A stretch of 5,022 nt of DNA from Deltaproteobacteria bacterium (GTDB lineage Bacteria; Desulfobacterota; Desulfarculia; Desulfarculales; Desulfarculaceae). The stretch lies in NCBI GenBank assembly GCA_021815655.1, contig JAKAGJ010000224.1, forward strand, positions 1-5,022, given 5' to 3'. The position numbers and the translations under genes are program-made. Below, in pieces: positions 1-5,022 of this stretch; the stretch's first letter is position 1; every line of letters begins with the position of its first letter. The notes below the pieces were generated by a model. That model ran no database searches and was not told where the DNA came from. It saw nothing but the letters and a program-made list of their open reading frames with translations.

Positions 1-92
1 CTCTAGGGGTGTGGGGGTAGTGCGACCAAGAGGGCAAAGCGTCTGGACATTACTATTAGCATTTTTCAACGCAATACATATAACATTTCTAA

Positions 93-124
93 TTTACAGT
101 TCATTAATGAAGATATAATATAAG
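93..124 (+). promoter_or_regulatory. Putative sigma70-type promoter of the MerR-family gene
   Basis: A TTTACA box at 93-98 is followed 15 bp later by a perfect TATAAT at 114-119. A second -10-like box, TATAAG at 119-124, lies 20 bp from the same -35. The sequence sits in an AT-rich islet (about 49-130) that contrasts with the GC-rich surroundings. MerR-family promoters classically have an over-long 19-20 bp spacer, so the 20-bp pairing is also plausible; the 15-bp pairing is shorter than optimal. Transcription from here would give a leader of roughly 165-170 nt before the gene at 296. The boxes are seen directly; their use as a promoter is inferred. Confidence 0.45.
100..111. promoter_or_regulatory. 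Perfect 12-bp palindrome TTCATTAATGAA, candidate operator
   Basis: TTCATTAATGAA is an exact inverted repeat. Its centre (between 105 and 106) nearly coincides with the centre of the gap between the TTTACA and TATAAT boxes. Known MerR-family regulators bind dyads in the promoter spacer as dimers. The gene downstream encodes a MerR-family protein, so autoregulation is the natural reading. No second copy is visible in the window, and the symmetry does not extend past the 12 bp. Confidence 0.45.
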
Positions 125-231
125 AATTTAGTGAGTCCCCCAGCCTGTCCACGCCTGGGTATGGTATTTGCGGCCGGCGCTGGAGTGGGTGCGCGCGGTC
201 ATGGCTTGCCGTATATTTTGGTGCCCCGGCT

Positions 232-258
232 GGCCTGTGCCCCCGAGGGGGGGAGGCC
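232..258 (+). other. GC-rich hairpin in the leader of the MerR-family gene
   Basis: GGCCT (232-236) can pair with AGGCC (254-258). Inside it, CCCC(C) at 240-244 can pair with GGGG(G) at 247-251 around a small loop, with a 3x2 internal loop between the stems. It ends 37 nt before the start codon. No T-run follows on the + strand, so it does not look like an intrinsic terminator. It may shape the 5' end of the mRNA, or it may simply reflect base composition. Confidence 0.3.
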
Positions 259-295
259 CTGTAGTGATGGTTCCTAAGATTACCGAGAGTGGCAT

Positions 296-1024
296 ATGAA
301 GATCGCCGAACTGGCCAAGCGCACCGACGTGCCCAAGCAGACCATACATTACTATATCAGGAACGGCCTGCTGCCCAAGCCCCGCAAGTTGGGCAGCAAC
401 TCGGCGGAGTATGACGAAAGCTACGTGGAGCGCATCCGCCTGATCAAGGAGCTGCAAAACGACTTCTTCTTCCCCCTGCCCACCATCAAGAAAATCCTAT
501 GGGAACACCGCAGCGCCAGCAAGCATGCCATGCTCAAGATCAAGAGCGAGTTCTTCAAGCCGGTGGACCAATATCTGGGCACCGGCGTGGAGGGCGACGA
601 GGCTTTCGTGGAGGCCACCGGCCTGGCCCCGCGCTGGCTACCGACCCTCAAGGATTGGGGGTTGATTAGCTCCGTTGAGAAGAAGGGTATCCACGTCTAC
701 AGCCAAGACGACATCTGCGTGGGCAAGGTCATGGTGAACATGGCCAAGATGGGCATCAACCGGCGGCAGAACTTCAAGCCCGAGGTTACCATGCCCAAGC
801 TGGCCACGGCCATGCAGGAGATCACCAAGACCCTCATCGACGACTTCCAGCGGGCCACCGCCGACCTGAAGCCCACCGAGCGCGAGGACCTGGCCGTGTG
901 TGGCCATGAAATCATGAGCGTGCTCTTCTACCACCTCTACCGCAAATACGTGCGCGAATACACAGCACGTCAGCGCGAGGAGCAGGCCCGCAAGGGAGAG
1001 CCCGCCACGCCGCCCCTGCTCTGA
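296..1024 (+). CDS. MerR-family transcriptional regulator with a tandem winged-helix module
   Basis: A predicted cytoplasmic DNA-binding protein of 242 residues. Residues 1-70 are a clear MerR N-terminal winged helix: IAELAKRT, then the recognition segment TIHYYIRNGLLPKP, a wing, an EYDESYVERIRLIKEL-type second helical part, and LPTIKKIL. Residues about 102-157 look like a degenerate second copy, with FVEATGLAPRWLPTLKDWGLI, then VYSQDDI, then a helix ending in MGIN. Residues 165-226 are mostly helical and could be a dimer or effector region; the tail (227-242) is charged, then Pro-rich. No metal-binding cysteine cluster like that of MerR, CueR or ZntR is seen (only C141 and C202), so metal sensing is unlikely and the ligand is unknown. 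ATG 296 is the first possible start, because an in-frame TAA lies at 275-277; the ribosome site is weak (CGAGAG at 284-289). It converges on the glycosylation cassette, whose last gene ends at 1094, so the cassette is not co-transcribed with it. Its targets cannot be told from the window beyond possible autoregulation. Confidence 0.9.
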   Translation: MKIAELAKRTDVPKQTIHYYIRNGLLPKPRKLGSNSAEYDESYVERIRLIKELQNDFFFPLPTIKKILWEHRSASKHAMLKIKSEFFKPVDQYLGTGVEGDEAFVEATGLAPRWLPTLKDWGLISSVEKKGIHVYSQDDICVGKVMVNMAKMGINRRQNFKPEVTMPKLATAMQEITKTLIDDFQRATADLKPTEREDLAVCGHEIMSVLFYHLYRKYVREYTARQREEQARKGEPATPPLL

Positions 1025-1093
1025 GGGGAGATGCGCAACCGGCCAGATCTGACTTGCTATCCTGTAGGGTGGTGGAGATTGGAGCGCCGGCCT

Positions 1094-3190
1094 TTAGCGC
1101 GTCTTGTTGCCGGCCAAGGGCATGGAGCCCGCGGGCACCAGGATCACCTGCCGCTCCGGGTCGGGCACCACCTTGAACACCAGGTCCACCTCCGGGCGGG
1201 TGCCGGGGCTGAACAAGGCCCCGAAGCGCTCCCAGAATTGGCGGTCGGTCTTGGCCAGGAACACGTAGTCGAATTTCTCCTCGGCCAGCATATGGGCCCA
1301 GGCTTCCTGGGTCAGGGGCTCGGTCCACACGTCGCCGTCGAAGTAGGGCTTGCCCAGGGAGAAATACCACTTGTTGGTGGGGCGGGGGGCGATCTCGTAG
1401 CGGATGATGTGGAAGTTGCGCCCCGATGAGTTCTGCCAGATAACGAAGACCTTCTTGTCGATGGGAACGGCCTTCCTCACCACCTCGGTCATGGGCGTGA
1501 TCAGTGCCCGGTCCTCGCTGGCGTCGCCCTTGGCCAGCCACTTGGGCATGCCCGGCCAGGAGGGGGCCTGGCTGGCCAAAAATATTGTGAACAGGGCCAG
1601 GCAGGCCACGAAGACCACCCGCCGCCAACCGCCCAGGCGCTGGTCCTCGGCGGGGTCGCCGGCCTCAGGCAGGGCGAAGCCCCAGGCCAAGAGGACCAGG
1701 GGAATCACCATGGTGTTGACGTAGCGGGCGAAGCTGGCCAGGCGCGGCCCCTCGAACTCCGAGAAGGAGAACATGTACAACAACACCAGGCCCACCAGGT
1801 AGAAGGCCCCGAAGACCAGCATCAGCACCCAGACGCGCAGCAGACGCCAGCGCCAGGCCGCCCCCCGGTGGCGCAGGAACCCGGCCAATACCAAAAGCCC
1901 CCAAAGCCCCAGCCAAGGCACCAGAGCCAGGCCCGGCAGCAGCTGGTCCACGGGCAGCCCCAGGTTCTGTTTGAGCCACACCACCAGGGAGCGCTCCCGC
2001 TCCACCAGGTAATTGGACAAGGGCTGGTTGAACAGGGCCTGGTCGAAATTGTGGCGGATCAGCTTCTCTTTGTCCGTCGCGTTGGCGGAGAAGGCTTGGC
2101 GGGCGGAGTGCAGGTCTATCTTCTGGGTCTTGAAGGAGGCGCCGATGTCCAGGCTGACCAGGCGATGTTTCCAGGATTGGCTGGCGGCCAGGGGCGCGGC
2201 CAGGATCAAGACCAGGGCCAGGGCCGTGACCCAGGGCCGGTTGGGGGCCGGCGGCGGTGGCGCGGTCTCCCGGATATGCACCTTCAGCTCCACCAGGGTC
2301 ACCAAGGGCGCGGCGGCGGGCTGAGGCTGGGGGGCCGCCGCCGGGACGGAGGCGCGCCGCCGCCAGAGTCCCGCGGCCAGGCTGTTGACCAGCAGCAGGA
2401 TCACCACCATCCAGGAGAAGAGGGTGCCCGTTGATTTTATCAGGGGCAGGGCGAAAAGCAGCGGCACGAAAAGAAAGACCTCGCGCCGGCCGAGATGGCA
2501 GCGCGCCGCCAGGAATATGCCCGCCGCCAAAAACAGCCCCAGCACCACGTCCACCATCAGCGAGCAGACAAAAACGCTCAGCGTGACCAGGACGGCGCAG
2601 ATCATCAAGAGGCTGGCGGCGATCCAGACCGGCCGGCGCCAGGTGAGCGGCGAGAGGAAGGCGGCCACAGGCGCGGCCAGGAGCATGAAGTGCCCCAGGT
2701 AGTAGGCGGCCTCGCTGGGGGTGGAGTTTACCGAGGCCCAGTAGTGCAGCAGGTTGACGCCGGGAGGGTAGTCCTTGAACATCACCGCCCCGTGGGGGCC
2801 GGGCAGCTGGTTGGTGACCAACATCTCCTTGGTCATCACGCCCCAGTGGGAAAACTCGTCCCACAACTGCATGGTGACGTCGGGAAAGACCAGATGATAG
2901 CCCAGGCTGCACAGCAGGAACAGTACCAGACCCGGGGTGCAGAACTCGCCGAGCCGGCGTCCCAGGTCGTTGTGGCGCCAGCCCAGGTACAGACCCCAGG
3001 CCAAGGAGGCCAGGCCGCCGTAGAAGGTGATCTTGGCGCCGGGCAGCAAAAGGCCGGCCAGGGAGGACAGGTACAACAGCCCCATGACCCCGGAGACGGA
3101 GGCCAGCAGGCAAAGCTCGGCCTGACGACGCCAGACCGAATGCAACAGGAGCGCGTAGCCGACTATGGATATGGGCAGCAACAAGGCCAC
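1094..3190 (-). CDS. Polytopic membrane protein, probable GT-C-fold glycosyltransferase
   Basis: A 698-residue inner-membrane protein with roughly 13-14 hydrophobic segments. Segments in the first half fall at about 1-20, 25-50, 55-70, 84-101, 163-182, 186-206, 208-230, 236-252 and 256-276. Later ones are near 319-337, 414-439, 450-474, 490-508 and 524-541. The first large outer loop holds WDEFSHWG (110-117) and DYPPG (140-144). An acidic D/E motif here is typical of GT-C enzymes, which take sugar from polyprenyl phosphates on the outer face. Another motif-like stretch is SEFEGPRLASFARY (477-490). From about 542 to the end is a soluble domain with IWQNSSG (584-590) and IIRYEI (595-600). I recall uncharacterised bacterial membrane proteins with the same motifs, but no named enzyme, so donor and acceptor are unknown. 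Residues 281-319 are a Pro/Ala-rich linker between two helices. The start is GTG at 3190; an in-frame TAG lies four codons upstream, so no longer form is possible. It lies 56 nt after the methyltransferase gene in the same direction. A flippase, polymerase or ligase role is an alternative. Confidence 0.75.
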   Translation of the reverse strand: MALLLPISIVGYALLLHSVWRRQAELCLLASVSGVMGLLYLSSLAGLLLPGAKITFYGGLASLAWGLYLGWRHNDLGRRLGEFCTPGLVLFLLCSLGYHLVFPDVTMQLWDEFSHWGVMTKEMLVTNQLPGPHGAVMFKDYPPGVNLLHYWASVNSTPSEAAYYLGHFMLLAAPVAAFLSPLTWRRPVWIAASLLMICAVLVTLSVFVCSLMVDVVLGLFLAAGIFLAARCHLGRREVFLFVPLLFALPLIKSTGTLFSWMVVILLLVNSLAAGLWRRRASVPAAAPQPQPAAAPLVTLVELKVHIRETAPPPPAPNRPWVTALALVLILAAPLAASQSWKHRLVSLDIGASFKTQKIDLHSARQAFSANATDKEKLIRHNFDQALFNQPLSNYLVERERSLVVWLKQNLGLPVDQLLPGLALVPWLGLWGLLVLAGFLRHRGAAWRWRLLRVWVLMLVFGAFYLVGLVLLYMFSFSEFEGPRLASFARYVNTMVIPLVLLAWGFALPEAGDPAEDQRLGGWRRVVFVACLALFTIFLASQAPSWPGMPKWLAKGDASEDRALITPMTEVVRKAVPIDKKVFVIWQNSSGRNFHIIRYEIAPRPTNKWYFSLGKPYFDGDVWTEPLTQEAWAHMLAEEKFDYVFLAKTDRQFWERFGALFSPGTRPEVDLVFKVVPDPERQVILVPAGSMPLAGNKTR

Positions 3191-3198
3191 GCCAAATA

Positions 3199-3208
3199 CC
3201 TACCTTCC
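3199..3208 (-). promoter_or_regulatory. Ribosome binding site supporting the GTG start at 3190
   Basis: On the minus strand the bases read GGGAAGGTAGG before the start. GGTAGG ends 8 nt and GGAAGG ends 12 nt upstream of the GTG. Together with the in-frame TAG between the site and the start, this fixes GTG 3190 as the initiation codon. It is the best Shine-Dalgarno-like sequence in the cassette, so this gene can be translated independently of the two before it. Confidence 0.5.
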
Positions 3209-3246
3209 CGCCAAGGTTGGGTCCCCGGCCATATCCCCCCGGTCCC

Positions 3247-3915
3247 TCAGGCCGCTGGATCAGCGTCCGGGGCAGACCTCGTTTTTACCACCACCAGCCC
3301 CTGGGTGTAAACGATGGGCCATATGATCCCCTGCTCCACCACCTGCCCCTGGCCCTTCATGGCAGCCAACACCTCGGGCAGGGTCAGGGGGCGCTCGTCA
3401 GGAAAGTTCCATAGCCTTAAAGACTCGGCCAGGCCCCGTGCCAGGCGGTAGAGCCAGGTGGGGGTGGGGAAGGTGATTAGCGCCACCCCGCCCGGCGCCA
3501 GGTGGGCAAAGTGGGCGTCTATCACCCGCTGGGTGTCCTGGGGCTCGAAATGCTCTATGAGTCCCACGCTGAAGACCACATCGGCCTTGACCGGCAGTTG
3601 GCAGCGTCGCGCGTCGCAGACATGGCAGACCACCCGGGGATCGGCCTGGGGCGCGGAGCCCAGCATGGTCAGGCTGGTGAGGTTGCTGTCCACCAGGTGA
3701 TAGCGCGCCGGCTTGAGGCGGCTCAGGATCAGCTCGTAGAAGCTGCTGCCGCCGCCACCCAGCTCCAACACCACCATACGGCCGGGGTCCCGGGGCGCGG
3801 CGTGGCGCATTATGGCCCCCAGCAGGCGGCTGGCGGTGATGCGGCGGGTAATCAGGGCTGCCGGGTTGGGGCGGCGGTGATAGTGGTCCCAGTCGGTTTT
3901 GTCAGGCCGCGTCAT
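3247..3915 (-). CDS. Class I SAM-dependent methyltransferase
   Basis: A soluble 222-residue protein with the Rossmann-like methyltransferase core. Motif I is VVLELGGGGSSF (48-59), the Gly-rich SAM loop. An acidic residue that should hold the ribose is D76 in LVDSN. The adenine-site region is CDARRCQLP (100-108). Motif IV is VFSVGLIEHF (114-123), and PGGVALITFPTP (141-152) is the post-core strand. The N-terminus (WDHYHRRPNPAALITRRITASRLL region, 9-32) is a cap-like lead often seen in small-molecule or sugar-lipid methyltransferases; no signal peptide or membrane helix is seen. The substrate is not readable from sequence. Placement between a lipid-sugar synthase and a probable GT-C transferase suggests methylation of a sugar, a polyprenyl-linked intermediate or the final glycan. 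ATG 3915 lies inside the end of the upstream gene (14-nt overlap) with no good Shine-Dalgarno before it, which points to translational coupling. Confidence 0.88.
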   Translation of the reverse strand: MTRPDKTDWDHYHRRPNPAALITRRITASRLLGAIMRHAAPRDPGRMVVLELGGGGSSFYELILSRLKPARYHLVDSNLTSLTMLGSAPQADPRVVCHVCDARRCQLPVKADVVFSVGLIEHFEPQDTQRVIDAHFAHLAPGGVALITFPTPTWLYRLARGLAESLRLWNFPDERPLTLPEVLAAMKGQGQVVEQGIIWPIVYTQGLVVVKTRSAPDADPAA

Positions 3916-4945
3916 GCTTGCGGAAGATCAGGGTGCGCTGGGTGGCGAAGTTGACCAGGTACAGGGCCGTCTCGGCCAGGATTTTGGCCGGTATCACGCC
4001 CATGCCGGTATGGTCCACGATGACCCGGATCATGGAATAGGAAACCGCGCCCATGACGATCACCAGGGCCACATACTTGGCGAAAGCCCGCCACTTGTCT
4101 TCCTGGTGCTTGAACACGAAGTTGCGATTGATGGTGAAGTTGACCACCGTGGCCACGGCCCGGGCCAGGGCCTGGCCCAGGATGATGTTCTGGGTGGCGT
4201 GGTAGACCAGGATGAAGACGATGTTGTCCACCAGGGCCGTGAGCAGGCTGGAGCCGATGAAGCGCAGGAATACCAGGTATATCTTGGCCGAATCCACGAT
4301 GGGGTTGAAGTGGGAGGAGCGGTTGTCGTCGATGTACACCGTGGCGATGGGCACCTGCACGATGGGATGGTGGTTGGTGGCGCACTGAATGAGCATGTCC
4401 AGCTCATACTCGTAGCGGTTGGCGGTGATGCGCAAAAACAGCGGCAGCAGGGACAAGGGCACCCCGCGCAGGCCGGTTTGGGTGTCGGTGATCCGCTCAC
4501 CCACCAGAAAGCGGAAAACGGTCTGGGTCATGCTGTTGCCGAAACGGCTGCGGAAGGGGACCTCGCCCTGGAAGGAGCGCACCCCCAGGATCAGGCTCTG
4601 GGGGTTGGCGGCCAGGGCCTCGGCGATCTTGGCGATATCGGCCGGCAGGTGCTGGCCGTCGGCGTCGGCGGTGATGACGCCCTGGAAATCGGGGTCCTGG
4701 CGGTGTTGCACATAGATGTGGTTGAAGCCCAGGCGCAGGGCCGCTCCCTTGCCCAGGTTCACCCCGTGGCGAAGAAGCGTCACCCGCCCCGACTGCTCCA
4801 GACGGCTGAAGACCGGCTGGCTGGCCTCGGCGCTGCCGTCATCCACCACCACCAGGTCGTGGAATCCGGCCTCCCACAGGGCCTGCACCAGGGACAGCAG
4901 GGTGTCGTTGGGGTTGTAGGCCGGGATGAGCACCGTTACGTTCAT
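3902..4945 (-). CDS. Family 2 glycosyltransferase (DPM1/GtrB-like) fused to a GtrA-type membrane domain
   Basis: A 347-residue two-domain protein. Residues 1-215 form a GT-A fold of the polyprenyl/dolichyl-phosphate sugar synthase type: IPAYNP (7-12), VVVDDGS (32-38), NLGKGAAL (63-70), the metal-binding TADADGQH (92-99, DAD at 94-96), RFGNSMT (134-140), DTQTGLRG (154-161) and NRYEYELDML (176-185). Residues 220-343 are a GtrA-like domain with four helices near 225-248, 252-273, 288-307 and 318-336. It carries both conserved NF..(N/T)R/QR..(V/I)F motifs, NFTINRNFVF (269-278) and NFATQRTLIF (332-341). Families of this kind move a sugar from a nucleotide donor to undecaprenyl phosphate (GT2), and GtrA proteins are thought to flip the product across the membrane. 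The fusion puts both steps in one polypeptide at the inner membrane. It lacks the two C-terminal helices of stand-alone GtrB, the GtrA part taking their place. ATG 4945 follows an in-frame TAA at 4961-4963; no clear Shine-Dalgarno is seen. It is the first gene of the cassette within the window. The sugar is unknown. Confidence 0.92.
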   Translation of the reverse strand: MNVTVLIPAYNPNDTLLSLVQALWEAGFHDLVVVDDGSAEASQPVFSRLEQSGRVTLLRHGVNLGKGAALRLGFNHIYVQHRQDPDFQGVITADADGQHLPADIAKIAEALAANPQSLILGVRSFQGEVPFRSRFGNSMTQTVFRFLVGERITDTQTGLRGVPLSLLPLFLRITANRYEYELDMLIQCATNHHPIVQVPIATVYIDDNRSSHFNPIVDSAKIYLVFLRFIGSSLLTALVDNIVFILVYHATQNIILGQALARAVATVVNFTINRNFVFKHQEDKWRAFAKYVALVIVMGAVSYSMIRVIVDHTGMGVIPAKILAETALYLVNFATQRTLIFRKHDAA

Positions 4946-4978
4946 ATAAGCACCGGCTAGTTAAGGGTGTTGGCGCCG

Positions 4979-4996
4979 TCGGGGGGCCGCCCCCGA
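4979..4996. other. GC hairpin upstream of the glycosyltransferase gene
   Basis: TCGGGGG at 4979-4985 is the exact inverse of CCCCCGA at 4990-4996, giving a 7-bp stem with a 4-nt loop. It ends 33 nt before the start codon of the glycosyltransferase gene on the minus strand. No U-tract follows on either strand, so it is not a standard intrinsic terminator. It may lie in the 5' leader of the cassette mRNA. Function is unknown. Confidence 0.3.
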
Positions 4997-5022
4997 GACA
5001 TCCAGGAATATTAACACACCGG

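Noticed and set aside
128..457. Minus-strand open frame of 109 codons covering the leader and the start of the regulator gene
   Set aside because: It overlaps the region encoding the MerR helix-turn-helix and shows no motif or plausible start context.
1025..1093. Search for a bidirectional terminator between the two convergent genes
   Set aside because: Only short GC inverted repeats are present (for example GCGC at 1084-1087 and 1097-1100) and no T-run follows on either strand, so I do not call a terminator.
1665..3113. Open frame of 482 codons on the minus strand, in another frame of the membrane protein gene
   Set aside because: The translation is a Gly/Ala/Pro/Arg-rich low-complexity string without domains, typical of an alternative frame in GC-rich DNA. 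The 698-residue frame has membrane helices and motifs.
2495..3310. Open frame of 271 codons on the + strand, antisense to the membrane protein gene
   Set aside because: Gln/Gly/His/Val-rich with no motif or ribosome site; a shadow frame.
3899..4960. Open frame of 353 codons on the + strand, antisense to the whole glycosyltransferase gene
   Set aside because: Its product is dominated by Gly, His, Gln, Val and Asp with no recognisable domain. It is the expected shadow of a GC-rich gene, while the opposite strand carries unmistakable GT2 and GtrA motifs.
5008..5013. TAATAT on the minus strand as a -10 box for the glycosylation cassette
   Set aside because: The matching -35 would lie beyond the window edge, so the promoter cannot be judged; the cassette may also continue upstream past 5022.

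Overview
The window is GC-rich bacterial DNA with one AT-rich islet near its left end (about 49-130). It holds four protein genes in two convergent units. The inner-membrane lipid-linked sugar enzymes and the codon and GC usage fit a Gram-negative. A Desulfobacterota/Deltaproteobacteria-type organism is my best guess from the look of the proteins, at low confidence, since nothing in the window fixes the taxon.

Left part (1-1024, + strand): an AT-rich promoter region with a perfect 12-bp palindrome, TTCATTAATGAA, sitting between a -35-like TTTACA and a -10-like TATAAT. A GC-rich leader of about 170 nt with a strong hairpin follows, then a 242-residue MerR-family regulator. The regulator is unusual in seeming to carry a second, degenerate MerR-like winged-helix module after the first. 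The palindrome placed inside the promoter suggests control of its own gene.

Convergent gap (1025-1093): 69 bp with no convincing intrinsic terminator.

Right part (4945 down to 1094, - strand): a three-gene cassette that reads as one operon. It begins with a family 2 glycosyltransferase fused to a GtrA-type four-helix membrane domain. A class I SAM-dependent methyltransferase follows, overlapping it by 14 nt, and after a 56-nt gap comes a 698-residue polytopic membrane protein starting with GTG. The last protein has hallmarks of a GT-C-fold glycosyltransferase: an acidic WDEFSHWG motif in the first large outer loop, a DYPPG motif and many membrane helices. The simplest model is as follows. 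The GT2 half loads a sugar onto a polyprenyl phosphate on the cytoplasmic face and the GtrA half helps flip it. The GT-C protein then uses it on the outer face to modify an unknown acceptor, while the methyltransferase acts on the sugar, lipid or acceptor. This system-level reading is inference; the individual domain calls are well supported, except that the GT-C call is moderate.

The window shows no tRNA, rRNA, CRISPR array, insertion sequence or phage gene that I can recognise.
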